From Takakia lepidozioides (lineage: Eukaryota > Streptophyta > Takakiopsida > Takakiales > Takakiaceae), in NCBI GenBank assembly GCA_030704615.1, contig CM060734.1:48066042-48130041 (forward strand): DNA of 64,000 nt, read 5' to 3'. The translations under genes and the position numbers were made by a program. How positions within the stretch are numbered: position 1 is the stretch's first letter; each line of letters begins with the position of its first letter. The notes below the pieces were generated by a model. That model had not been told where the DNA came from and made no database searches. It saw only the letters and a list, made by a program, of their open reading frames with translations. Positions 46,857 through 60,100 of this stretch are shown one piece after another.

Positions 46857-49005
46857 AATTTCCAACGTAGAGGTAATTCGGAGCGCTGCACGATGAAATT
46901 CCGGCGCCGGATTTCCATCCTGCAGGTAATTCGGAGCGCAACAGGATGGATATCCGGCGCCGAATTTCCATCCGCGGAGGTAGGGCGGCGCTGGAAATTT
47001 CCCTCACGCAGGTAATTCGGAAGCGCGCGGATGGAAATCCGGCGACGAATTTCCATCCAGCCAGGTAGGGCGGCGCTGGAAATTTCCCTCACGCAGGTAA
47101 TTCGGAAGCGCGCGGATGGAAATCCGGCGCCGAATTTCCATCCGCGGAGGTAGGGCGGCGCTGGAAATTTCCCTCACGCAGGTAATTCGGAAGCGCGCGG
47201 ATGGAAATCCGGCGCCGAATTTCCATCCGCGGAGGTAGGGCGGCGCTGGAAATTTCCCTCACGCAGGTAATTCGGAAGCGCGCGGATGGAAATCCGGCGC
47301 CGAATTTCCATCCAGGTAATTCGAATCCCGGATGAATGGAAATTCGGCGCCGAATTTCCATCCAGCAGGTAAGTCGGATCGGTGCCGTATGGATATTCGG
47401 CGCCGAATTTCCATTCGCCATGTATTTCTGAGCGAGGAATTACCTTCGTGCAGGTAATTCTGGACGAGGAATTAACATCCTACCGGCATCGATTGGAATT
47501 ACCTGCAGGAAGGTAATTCTCATCTGGAAATTACCTGCACGAAGGTAATTCTCATCTGGGAATTACCTGCAGGAAGGTAATTCTGAGCGATGAAATACAT
47601 GGCGAATGGAAATTCGGCGCCGAATATCCATACGGCACCGATCCGACTTACCTGCTGGATGGAAATTCGGCGCCGAATTTCCATTCATCCGGGATTCCAC
47701 TTACCTGCAGGATGGAATTTCGGCGCCGAATTTCCATTCATCCGGGATTCCACTTACCTGCAGGATGGAATTTCGGCGCCGAATTTCCATTCATCCGGGA
47801 TTCCACTTACCTGCAGGATGGAATTTCGGCGCCGAATTTCCATTCATCCGGGATTCCACTTACCTGCAGGATGGAATTTCGGCGCCGAATTTCCATTCAT
47901 CCGGGATTCCACTTACCTGCGTGAGGGAATTTCGGCGCCGAATTACCTCCGCGGATGGAAATTCGGCGCCGGATTTCCATCCGCGCGCTTCCGAATTACC
48001 TGCTGGATGGAAATTCGGCGCCGAATATCCATACGGCACCGATCCTACTTATCTGCTGGATGGAAATTCGGCGCCGAATTTCCATTCATCCGGGATTCGA
48101 ATTACCTGCAGGATGGAAATTCGGCGCCGAATATCCATACGCCACCGATCCGACTGACCTGCTGGATGGAAATTCGGCGCCGAATTTCCATTCATCCGGG
48201 ATTCCACTTACCTGTTGGATGGAAATTCGGCGCCGAATTTCCATTCATCCGGGATTCAAATTACCTGCAGGATGGAAATTCGGCGCCGAATTTCCATTTA
48301 TCCGGGATTCCACTTACCTGCTGGATGGAAATTCGGCGCCGAATTTCCATCCGGGGGATGGTCTCTGTCGGAGAGGTGCCGCCTCTCCGCCGCTCTGTTG
48401 GATATTCAGGGCCGAATTTCCGTCCCGGGGGTTGAAATATGACGGCCAGGTGCCGACCTCTCCCTTCTCCCCGACTGCATTGGAACGGCCCCGAATTGAA
48501 ATTCGGCGCCGTTTTCCCATCTGGGGAGGTTTTTATGTCGGCCAGTTTTCGGTCTGACCCCCCGACAAGACTTCCTTTGGGGGGGGCCGGATGGAAATTC
48601 GGCGCCGAATCTCCATCCAGGGGATGTTCTCTGTCGCACACTCGCCGGCCTCTGCACCCGAGGCGACTTCATCCGGGCGTCCCCTGTTCGATATTCGGTG
48701 CCGAATTTCCGTCCGGGGGTTGAAATGTGACGGCCAAGTGCCGGCCACTCCCCCCTCCTCGACTGCATCCGAACCGCCCCGGATGGAAATTCGGCGCCGT
48801 TTTTCCATCTGGGGATGTTTTTATGCCGTCCAGTTTTCGGCCTGACCCCCCGACACAACTCCCTTTGGGGGCCCGGATTGAAATTCGGCGCCGAATCTCC
48901 ATCCTGGGGATGTTCTCTGTCGCAGACGCGCCGGCCTCTGCGCCCGAGGCGACTTCATCCGGGCTTCCTCTGTTGGATATTGGGTGCCGAATTTCCATTC
49001 GGGGG
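46857..49005. repeat. GGCGCC-centred palindromic satellite, inverted array, unit 2
   Basis: Same organisation as unit 1 but with a different repeat number in each arm: four rather than six perfect GGAATTTCGGCGCC-type repeats on the right, and one extra long repeat on the left. Central fold at about 47440-47580. Confidence 0.95.
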
Positions 49006-49381
49006 TAGTAATGTGACGGCATTGTGCCGGCTTCTCCCCTTCAGCCGTCATCATCCGGATGGCCCCCCACTTTCTGACTGCATACCGTTGGCAGTTATTG
49101 CGCAAAGACGAGGGGCCGCATTCCGGAGACAAAGTTCATTAACACTCTGACTGTGGATTTTTGAGATAGTTGGCTCCCTGGATTTTGGATCAGGCTTCGT
49201 CGCTCGGACAAATCGGCATCGCATTCATTCCCATCGCTGCACCCCCTTCTACCAGGGAGCTTCCCCGCACGCCATCCTGGCAGTCTTGTGTGCACATCTC
49301 CCATGGCGGAAAACCCGAGCGCTACAGTGTACTGCCGAGCATAGAGCTTCATTTCCGTGCAGAGGGGACACCTGCCGGGTG

Positions 49382-49759
49382 ATGGAGAAATATCTGTGCG
49401 TTCGATACCACCTGAAACCGGGGTCGGTTTTTTTGGAGGAGGAAAGGAAGGACTCAAACGGCCTTGTTGTCGAGAGTATTGTTGTGCTCCACGATGATTT
49501 CGGCGATGGCAGGGAATGGCGAGTTCCACCATCGGACAGCGTCATATACAGGGCTGTTGGGGACTTCATTTGCCCGCCAAATGCACCGTCTATCCTGGCG
49601 CCTTCCACGAAACAATCCGCGAATCAGAGAGTGGGTACCTCAAAGAGAGAAGTCCGCAACGAAGTAAATCCAGAGCCGAACCCATCCATGAAGACGACCG
49701 AGAACCGGGTTGTTCACAACCTGTCCTGTATGCAACTGTCACTGTCCAAAGGGCACTAA
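49382..49759 (+). CDS. Hypothetical protein, 125 aa (unit 2)
   Basis: Same frame as at 35578-35955 in unit 1, with no disabling change seen. Preservation in both copies is weak support because the units are so young. Confidence 0.35.
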   Translation: MEKYLCVRYHLKPGSVFLEEERKDSNGLVVESIVVLHDDFGDGREWRVPPSDSVIYRAVGDFICPPNAPSILAPSTKQSANQRVGTSKREVRNEVNPEPNPSMKTTENRVVHNLSCMQLSLSKGH

Positions 49760-49762
49760 ACC

Positions 49763-50564
49763 ATGACCACAACTTCTGAAAGAGGATCAAGAGAGGGAGT
49801 CCACAATGCTTCTTCTGGCACTTCTAGGCATGTGAAGATACTTTGTGCGGCAGGCAGACTGACAGAGGCTCTACAGACTCTAAACCAAGGAGGCATTTCG
49901 GCAGATTCAGATACGTATGTCTGTCTCTTGCTTAAGTGCATCAAGATGGAAGGTTTTGAAGCTGGAAAGCAGGTGAACACTCACATTATCCAAAGTGGAT
50001 TCACGCATATCCTAGTGGACATGTATGCCAAATGTGGGAGCATTGAGGATGTGGAGGGAGTTTTCCACAGTATGGCTGAACGAGATGTGGTGTCGTGGAA
50101 CGCCATGCTTGCAGGGTATGCACAACAGGGGCGCATGATGGAGGCCTTGGAGACCTATGAGCAAATGATGTGCAAAGGGGTGAAGCCCGACCACATCACG
50201 TTTGTGTGCGTTTGCAGTGCGTATGCAAGCCTGACAGCCCTAGAAAAGGGCATGGTTGCATCGCCAAAGCTGGAATTGTACTAGATGTGGTTCTGAACAA
50301 TACCCTCATGGACATGTATGCCAGATGTGGAATGCGATGATCACAGGATATGCCCAGCATGTTGTCATAGGGAGGTCCTGCAACTATTTGAAGGAATGCA
50401 AAAGAATGGCTTGAAGCTGGACAGTCTTTATATGTGTTATGTCTGCATGCAGCCACACTGGCCTACTGAATGAAGGAAGATGCTACTTTGATTCCCTGAG
50501 TCAAGATCATGGTATCACTCCGACAGTAAAGCACTTTGGCTGCAGACAAGGAGGCCTTACGCAG
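49763..50564 (+). pseudogene. PPR pseudogene (unit 2)
   Basis: Copy of the unit 1 pseudogene carrying the same internal deletion and frame slip, so the damage predates the tandem duplication. Confidence 0.8.
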
Positions 50565-50783
50565 CTTCATCAGCAGTGCAATGCTGTTTGGTGAGTACAT
50601 TCTTAGACTGTCACTTCCTTCAATTGATTCCTTAATTTCAGGTGGCTGGAGAAGTTTATGAGTTTGGATCAGGGTTTAAATGTACTGAAAGACAGTGTTG
50701 ATATCAAGGACGAGAGCTTCATGGCAAATTGCAAGGCTATGGAGCAGCTCCTGGTTGACCTTAGTAGGTAGCAAGTTGAGAAG

Positions 50784-51234
50784 GTACCTCCTCTGTTGTG
50801 AGAGAGAGGACAGAGCACATGCCCCTGACCACATCACGTGTGTTGGTGTTTGCAACGTGTGTGCAAGCCTCGTAGCCCTGGAGAAGGGCAGAGAGGTTAA
50901 TAGTAACATTGTCAAAGCTGGAATTGTACCAGATGTCATTCCGAACAGTGCCCTGGTGGATATGTATGCCAAATGTGGGTGCATTGAAGACGCGAAGGGA
51001 GTGTTCGACAATATGGCTAAACGAAATGTGGTGTCTTGGAGTGCCATGATGGTAGCATGGGTGTGGGATGGAGGTTATGGAGACCTATGAGCAAATGATG
51101 CAGGAAAGGGGTGAAGCCAAATCACATCATGTTCTTGTGCATTTGCAATGTGTGTGCGAGCCTGGCAGCCCTGGGCACAGTTATTCATGTTGTAGACAGC
51201 ATAAAGTAGAGGGAGTGTTTGAGAGAGATTCGTC
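50784..51234 (+). pseudogene. Second PPR relic (unit 2)
   Basis: Copy of 36980-37430 with the same truncations and frame change. Confidence 0.75.
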
Positions 51235-52588
51235 ATTGCATAATGTTACCCTGTTTGTGGCTCAGGGTATATATATGCTGGTGGCGGGATTTTCCCGACT
51301 TCCCAAATATCTGCCTAAGGCCGTCTGGCGCTACCGTATGTCTTACATAGGCTTCCATATGTATGCTCTATCAGATCGATACCAATCGAAGCAAGTGGGA
51401 AGATTTGGCAGTTGTCTTTGGCATGGTCGTTGGCTACAGATTTATCTTCTTCCTCATGATAAAGTTTACTGAGGATGTGAGCCCAATCCTCCGCTGGCTC
51501 CTTGCCAAGCCTGCCTAGGGCTGCCTGACACGGAAAAATTCGGCTGTCCAGAACACAATTCGACCCCTCTCTATGACACCATCCCCTGTCCATGATGCTG
51601 CTCCGCTGCGGTATTCCACAGGCAAGCAATTTGGTGCGTCCCCATGCATCTTAAAACAAGGAAAAAGTACCTGTCACTATCTTAGGTAATCTAACAACTG
51701 CGCCAACAGTGCTGCTGTGAACATGATACGGCAGCAATGGTAATGCATGAAAGAGGGTGATTGATGGTTAACACTTTTAGCGGGACTGGAAAATTCATCT
51801 GGATCCCATTCACTGGTGGGAATTTGCAATAACAAAGCCTCTAGCTGAGAATATTGTTTTCTTTGCTTTTGGTTAGCTCAGTTGTAGAGAGAGCTGGTGC
51901 CACAAGAGTCTGATACAGAAATGTGAGGTAATTATTCTACTCTATCAGTGGGGAATCCAGAGATTAATGAAGCGATAAAGGTGGCAGTTACTTGTTCTGC
52001 CTCAATCATAGCAACAACCATTACTTCTAGGTACATAATTTATTGCTACACAAATTCTGTCATTGGCGCCTGCTGTGTATTATATTCTGCAGTGAAAAGC
52101 CTTGGACGGCTGCATCTTTTTCCCTTGTTGAACGGATGGAGTGCAACTGATCTGAGAATGTATTGCAAGAATGCAGTCTGCAATGTAGAGTCTGTATGGA
52201 CAATGTAATGGTGATTCCAGCACTGGACTGTGATACTGGCAACAATGAAGTGCGTAGAGAAACCAGACAGACCAAACTTGGGAAGGAGAAATAAAAGAAA
52301 GACCACTGGACCACCGGAGGCTCCTCATGATATACTTAGTGCTTCAGAAAATAAATATGGATACTCTAATGCAGGGTGCACTACAATCTCAGATCCTGCT
52401 TTCCACCACTTTGAAGATGGGATTTGTTCTTGTGGTGATAGGATGTTTTCTTGGAAAGATGCTAGTGTCTGGTGACAGTGGATGGAAATCAGAGTGCTGT
52501 CCTAATTCTTCTCAAAGCTTGAAGATGGAAGTGAATACGAATTATTTCAAGTCCTAGTGCTATTGGTATCTGCACTCGATAACCAGCA

Positions 52589-52654
52589 TGTAGCCCAGTG
52601 GTAATGGGCACATACCACGTTGGATGTGGTTGTGGGTTCAAACCATGGTCTGGT
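52589..52654 (+). mobile_element. tRNA-derived SINE head (unit 2)
   Basis: Same A box (52591-52602) and B box (52635-52644) as in unit 1. Confidence 0.6.
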
Positions 52655-53423
52655 GTGTCATGAAGGTGTCCACCTTTTAGCTGGAAGGCAGTAGCCCTAG
52701 TAGCCCTTGTGGTGAAGAGACACCATAATTTAAGCTCCCTTCGGGAGGCGTCATATTTTTACTACGCAAGGCCCGCTGCTCGTCCTGAATCAAGTCCAGT
52801 AGATCTACAAGAAGCTGCTGTTGCGGCCATCCTCCATCGATGTCTGCATTTCCTAGATGCAATTTGATGAGTACTAGGGTTGCAGTCGATGCATCGCCAC
52901 GATGCCGTTCAGAGTTTGATTGACAGTAAGTTACCTGTCGAGCAGCCTCGTGAGCGTCACGCAAGTTCCTAAAGTTAAAGGCTGTAGCGAATTTAGTAAA
53001 CGACCAAGTGTTGTTTATGCAAAACCCAAACTTGGGTCTTGTTGTATCCTTGCATATGTACATACAAGCACGCAGGTCTCCAGACTCCCACTTCCTTCCT
53101 TCACACATTGCGAGTTCGTGGTGGCACATGACAGTTGTGGCCACCGGACAAAGCAAAGTCTGGAGTAGAACAGAGCTTCATGACAGCAGGCCGAGAAGGT
53201 ACCTCTACCCAAGGATTGTGGCTACTTGGCTCTCTCTTCTGATCCACCAACGGGTATGGACACTGAGGTGTGGAGTAGGCTGTCGTGCGACTTACTGGAC
53301 AGAGTATTGGCACGCTTATCTTGCACAAACTTTTGCCGCTTATAGATGGTGTGCAAGCGCCAGCGATCTCTACCAACAACTCAAGGTTTTATGCATCTCC
53401 GCCACCAAGTCGGTGTCGATCAA

Positions 53424-53870
53424 ATAGAGCCATTCTTTGTCTTTCCCTCGGACAATGGGTACATTTCCCCGCAGAACATGGGATTTTTAAAGTTATTGTA
53501 TCCATCATCATCTGCAAGGGGGATGTCCAAGTTGCAACAGATGGACCTCGCATTCCTTAGATCTCACTTGCCTAGTTGCGTCTCAACAAATATGTCAACA
53601 GCAGGTTCCTATCCTTCACCGGCTTACTATTATTTATCTATAGACGGAGGGTTGTTTTCCATGGCACTGAGTTCATGTCGCTTAGAGGATTCGCACATCA
53701 TTGTGTTCAATCCAATCTCAAAGTGTTGCAGACGCTTGCTTGAAGTGCCTCCACTTTACGGCGAGGAGAGATTTCTTAGTAAACTGGTGATGGATAGCAG
53801 AACTGGAGGGTACACCCTTATTAGGGTTACAATTGTAACAAGGTATGATACTGAAGAGGTAGAGGTTCGC
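53424..53870 (+). pseudogene. F-box/kelch-like protein fragment, cut at the unit boundary (unit 2)
   Basis: Same fragment as in unit 1. The extra G near 53520 joins the IEPFFVFPSDNGYISPQNMG segment in frame with the kelch-like part. At 53871 the frame runs into the start of unit 3. Confidence 0.5.
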
Positions 53871-54109
53871 ATGGGGGGCTGCTATTTCATGAGCGGCATG
53901 AGCATGAGCGGCATGAGCATGAGCGGAAAAAAAAAAAGCATGAGCAGACCATTGTGAGTCCACGGAAATAGGGTTAGGAGGCACGGAAATAGGGTCATGT
54001 GAAGTTGGAATGTGGCACCAGTGGACTTGAAATGCAACATTTTATTGCAAATTTTGTGGCAAGCCACGTCTATACAAGTGTGTTCTAACTGTCATAGCCG
54101 GAATGGGCA

Positions 54110-57100
54110 CTACTCTCCTACACCCTCCGAGGAACTTGCCCCACCTTCTTCCTCATCCCCCTCATCCCCCTCATCCTCCGAGCTCTGTGATGCATCAGTT
54201 CCACTATGCCTCTCAAAAATCCCGTCCTCTCCTTGGGGGACTGTCCACCTCACCTCCTGGGAATCTTCTGCGTCTTCTCCCCCACTTTCCTCAGCAGAAT
54301 CCAACACAAATCTACGAGCCCGACGGGCTCTAATAGCTGCTGCCTCCTCCCTCATCTTCATTTTCTTGAGGCTTGCCTCGTCTAAAATCTGCTCTACACG
54401 ACTACGTTCGGAACACCTCCTAATGGACACCGAAGCAAGTCGGGCAGCATAAGTAGGAAGGATGTACTCCCTTTCTGGACTAGGCATGAAATCCCCCCTG
54501 GCAAAAAAAGGCACGTTCCTCCTGCCCATGAACTCCGGTGTAGACGTCCCTCCGGCAGTACTTGGCATCCTACAGTAAGAACAAATCCACTTCAAGAATG
54601 TCAATACCAGCACAACCAGAAAGGGTTTTCAATGAAATAAGAGAGCGGAGGGAGGTGCCTCACAAAATCTGGAGGCAACTTACAATGCCACCACTCACTC
54701 GTAAACCGGGGGCTCCTCGGCCTTGATCCCAACTTCCTCCCCCTGCTCCTTCTCGGATTTTTCCTCATCCTCCGAGGATGCCTCTTCCTCTTTTGGCAGA
54801 CGTTCAGCCGTAGCAAGTTCCGAGTTGTGGAGGGCAGTATCTGGCTCGAAGGCGAACACATGCCTGTCGGACAACGTCCCTGCCCACATTGAAGCACCTG
54901 AGGAACAAAGCGGGCGGTTAATAGCTTGCGGCATGCAATTGCAATGGGGCCAGGGGACAAACTGAGCACGTGAAGGCTTACCCGTGCCGCATGTGAGGTC
55001 CAGAATCCGCCCTTGGACATCCGAGCACGTCTCCATGAGGGTTTGGATGAAAGCAGGGCTCCGGGTCCGGCTGTACCGCCACGGTTTGCCTGTCTTTGTG
55101 TCCTTCGGCATACTAGAGTGGGGCACATAGTTGTAGAGGACATCGTAGGTTACAGGGTCCACAGCGGCATCAACAAGACGACCGTCGTTGCGGAATTTGA
55201 ACGTAGACCCTCTCTTCACAAAGCAATATGCCTCAAACACCAATGTCTGCACATCCAACAAAGAAGGGATCAATTCCAGGGTCTACTTAACATACACCAC
55301 AATATGAAGTGAATGCAATAGATTGATAACTTACACTTTGGCCCTCTGTTCGCAACCCCTGCGTACTGATGCAGAACCATTTTCTGAGGAGGACCGGGGT
55401 GACACTTTTCGGTGTCCACCTTGCCACCGCATTCTCTGTGGTCTTCCCTCTCGTGGCAAGGACAACCACACATCCACCGTCATCCAGAAGCATCCCCGCC
55501 AGCCCAAACCCGGCTTTCCAGTAGTCCTCAGTAAACCTGTTCCAGGTGGGCACACCATCCAGGCCCTCCAGCAGCTCCCCATCTGGAATGTCGAGGAGAA
55601 TCATGTCGCAAGCTCTCTCCACCTCAACCCCCCCCCCCCCGAGTGCTCTTGCAATTCGTGCTCACAGCCGTGAAGAATTCCATCATGGCTTCAAAACCAG
55701 GGGTGTCTTTAGGCTCTTGTACCGCCAGCCCTCTTCTTGGCTTTCCCCTTCTGCTCCGCCAGAGACTTGTTGTGTGCCACCTTCTTCGCCCTGGCAGCGA
55801 GAGCGTCAAGGAAGCTCTCATTGACGCATTGGATGATGGTTGGAGGTTCTAGCTTTGGCCTGTGCGTAAACGTCACCGCCGAATACCGGCGTGTAGGCTC
55901 GCCCTCAAATGCCAACTTCTTGGCAGAGCCAGTCCCACTCCGAACTGACTTGGGAACCCGGACGACCGGTGACTGGGTAGGAGCAACAGCAGTCGCAGGA
56001 CCTTGAACGAAATCGGCGTCGGAGTCACTCTCTTGGGTCCCCTCCTGCGCCTCCTCCGATGCCCCGATGGTTTTCTTCTTTTTGGGTGTTACTGCAGTCA
56101 CCTGTTTCCTTGTCCTTTTCCTTTGACCTTTACTCTTCTCATGCAATTTCTCCTGAATTCCTGCCTGAGCAAGCTCTGCCGCTTTCCTGGAGTTCGCAAG
56201 CGCTTTTGCCTCTTTTGCACCCAACGGAGGCAGCGGAGCCCGGTTTCGTCGGAATTCAGCATCCAGCTTCAATTGAAACTCGGATGGGTCGAGCGAGCCG
56301 GGCGGAAGGTCCACATACCAAGGGCAATCACGCAAATGTTCCAGATGCCACTCCTTCACAATATCGTCAGTGTACATGGAGTCAGCCCCAGGGTTCCTCC
56401 ATGCCAGAAAGAATGGTGGCTCGAAAGACAGATGACCTTTCTCCAAAAGGGAGAACTTACAGTACCTGCATTCATGAAACACACAATGAGGTCCGAAAAT
56501 GGCTAAGTCCCTGAACGGCAATAGGGCCTACAACTGGAATATGGCGCCGAATTTCCACTTCAGGGCCACCCAGTCTAGGGACTTAGCCCGAAAATGGCTA
56601 AGTCCCTGAACGGCAATACGGCCTGGAACTGGAAAATGGCGCCGAATTTCCAGTTCAGGGCCACCCAGTCTAGGGACTTAGCCCGAAAATGGCTAAGTCC
56701 CTGAACGGCAATAGGGCCTAAAACTGGAAAATGGCGCCGAATTTCCACTTCAGGGCCAGCCAGTCTAGGGACTTAGCCCGAAAATGGCTAAGTCCCTGAA
56801 CGGCAATAGGGCCTGGAACTGGAAAATGGCGCCGAATTTCCAGTTCAGGGCCAGCCAGTCTAGGGACTTAGCCCGAAAATGGCTAAGTCCCTGGACGGCA
56901 ATAGGGCCTAGAACTGGAAAACGGCGCCGAATTTCCAGTTCCGGGCCAGCCACACTAGGGACTTAGGCCGAAAATGGCTAAGTCCCTGAATGGCAATAGG
57001 GCCTACAACTGGAAAATGGCGCCGAATTTCCACTTCAGGGCCAGCCAGTCTAGGGACTTAGACCGAAAATGGCTAAGTCCCTGGACGGCAATAGGGCCTG

Positions 57101-60100
57101 GAACTGGAAAATGGCGCCGAATTTCCAGTTCCGGGCCAGCCAGTCTAGGGACTTAGCCATTTTCGGAGCCCTGACTGGAAATTCGGCGCCATTTTCCCTA
57201 ACACCACTTGAGGCCTCTAACATCCTGAAATGCCAGGACTTGAAAGAAAGGCAGCGCGTATGTACATGTACAGAAGGCGCATTGCTGCTTTGTCCGCGTT
57301 CGGCTGGTCGGTGAACTCGTGGCTCCGGCGAGCATCTGCTATCTCCCGAAAGAATAGGTTGGTTTTGTAGAGCAGAAAGTACCTCGTCACATAGTCACGT
57401 AGGCTCTCTGCTGCAGGAGATATCTCCATCTTGAACTGATGTGCTTGTGTGTCCAGCTGCTCTTGCGCATTCGTCGTCACCTGTGGAGATTGTCCATCAG
57501 ATCGCTTTCCTCAAAAAATACAATGAATCCACCCCCTACTAGAGTAGAAGCCCCAAACGAAGCGTGGGGAAGTACCTGAAACCACCATGTCATGCAGTTC
57601 ATCCACATGTCGAATGTGGGGTCAGAGAGTTTGTCCGGTTTGGGGAAGCTCCACATGTCCCTGGTACTTTGGGAACCATTCCAGATTTGGAGCCACCGGG
57701 TCTGTCCAACCACCCAGCATATTCGTAAGCGCCAAACACCACAAAAAGGAGTTGTTGCCACCACAATTTTGTTAAGAATGTATCACCTTTTCTGTTGCAT
57801 CCACACAGGATGTGGCTAGACGATGGAGCTTCTCCAATGTCATCGTGGGCTTCAGAGCGCGAGAGTAGTGCTTCCCCACCTCCACCAGAAAGTCGGTACC
57901 AAGGGCGGGATCAGCTATGGCCATGTACTTTACCATCCGCGACTTGTACTTTATGCGGGCCCTCACCTCCGCAGCTTTGACATACGATTCGAGTTCCGGG
58001 AGGGTTGGATTCTTCTCCTCTGACTCCATGTAGAACCTCCGCGCATGTGCCAAATCCTGCTGTATTTTCGTCTGTCAAGAATGCGCACATAAGATTAGAG
58101 ATCCTGCTCAACACAATTTCTTCTATTGGGGGAGGAGAGACAGATTAGCTCAACAAAACTGTCAGGAGCTTTACCCGAAATATGTAGTCCACCATGGCGT
58201 CGACGCTCAGCCTATACCAGGTTCTGTCTGCCTTTGCCTCCGACTTGCGCAGGAGGTCGGCACTGAGGGAATTGGCAAACTCTTGCACCCCCTGCTTCCC
58301 GACATCCTTCACTCGGAAGAGCATATGGGACAAGTTGGTGGCAATGAAGGCATTCTCAGTCACCCTGCAGTGCCACATTTCCATCAAACAATACTGAAAT
58401 GGGAATTTTCATCATATATGAGGATTCGCAATGAAATGACTTCCAAATTCAAAGTCCAAAAGCGAGAGGGGTTGTAGCTTACGAGTTGATGTCGGCCATT
58501 GCAGCTTTGAGAAGACTGCGATCTTTGGGCCCCGCAACCTTCAGCACAACACAATCGACGGCGAAATGCCAATCGAGATCGTTGGGGTGGGCTTGGGCAA
58601 TGTGCTCCATCCATGCCAGGAGGCGATGATTGCCGTCCCACACGTAGAACATCTTACCGGACATGTGCTGGAAAAGAGGATCACTAGCAATCGATCTCTC
58701 GAACTCCTCATTTCGCGTTTGCCAATGGGGACCCCATTTGTCCACCTCATCGGAAGTGTGGGCACGGGAAGCTCCGTGGTCGTTCTCAATGGAAACGTAA
58801 AACGCGGCAGACCCCATTCGATATCCATCCCGGAAAGAGAATTTCAGCTTGTCGATATCGCCTGGGAGGGCAGGTCTCACCACCTGCAATGACACCAAGC
58901 GGCAAAGGGGAATTCGAAGCTTGGCCGGGTACACCATGCCCCCCAGCACCCTGCCAATGTTGCTGTGGGTTGCCTCCAACATCTTGGCAGCGGCCAACTT
59001 CATATCCGCCTCAGACATGACGTCTGCTGCAGAGGGGTTTTCCGGCAGCCCACCAGGACCGCCAAATCCAGCCTGTATGCTCCGGGTTTGGGGCCTGGGG
59101 ATGTCCGGGAGGATGTCATCCTGGTCAGAAACCTCCATGTCGTCCTCCTCAACAGGGTCAGCCACCTGCGAAACCACCTCCAGCACTCTCGTCGTCTCTA
59201 CTGCCCTCTCCCTGGCTTCACCTCGAACTTGCACAATCCGTGCTCTTTCAGGTGTTCTTTCCTCTCCTCCACTCTCCACCGTATGGGTAATTGCGGGGGC
59301 TGCTCTTGCCCGCGATGGTCTAACCGGTGTGTTACTGCCTCTCTGTGGTGTCTTGGAGGGATCCACCGTCTCTGTGTGTCCCTCGCTTACATTGGCATCT
59401 GTCATTTGGGCACCCCTGGCCTCTTCAGCTGCCTTTTGTCTTTCCTCCTGGCTAGCATTCTGTCTCGTCTGTTCTTTTGCCCTCTCTTTTGCCCTCTCAC
59501 GGGCTTTCTGTTTCTTACTAGGGCTAGCAGCAGGGGAGCCCTCCAGGACGACCACCTTTGATTGAGGCGAACTGACACCCTCGCGCGCACTGCTCACTCC
59601 CCCCTCCGCAGCCCGTGACTGCTCTCTCGCCGGGGATTGCATGTGCTTAGCTTTCTTCTTTCTTTTCGTGGGCGGGCCCTACTGCATGTGCATGAACAAC
59701 CTCCATTGCCGGATCTGCTGTCCTCATGTCCTCACGCCCTTCACCTGCCATGCCGCCTGCACCAACCTCCCCAATGCCTACTCTGTCGTAATCTCGTTGC
59801 AAGTCCTCCCGTCCACCAACAAAAGGTTTAAGTTTGCCCTCTCGCCCCAAGTTGGGCGATTGAAACATGCGATGAGTTGGAGCTGTCGATGATACCACCA
59901 GCGTGCCGGCTCGTCGTCACTCTGTCATTGACAAAAATCGTGAAAACCAACATCGGTGCAAAAAGCAGCATCGCAACGAGCAGCGCAACCACCATAGCAA
60001 CAATCATGTAGCAAAAATGAAAACATAACAAGTTTAGGAAGTATGAAGCCATGCAACAACAATGAAAACAAAGCAACCATTGCCTAAGAATGACATGCAC

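Larger units (their letters stand above)
40066..53870. repeat. Tandem unit 2 (13,805 bp)
   Basis: Head-to-tail copy of unit 1. It differs by scattered substitutions, different satellite repeat numbers (two fewer 57-bp repeats in the right array arm, one more repeat of about 86 bp in the left), a deletion/substitution near 40980-41005 and many 1-3 bp tandem insertions. Confidence 0.95.
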
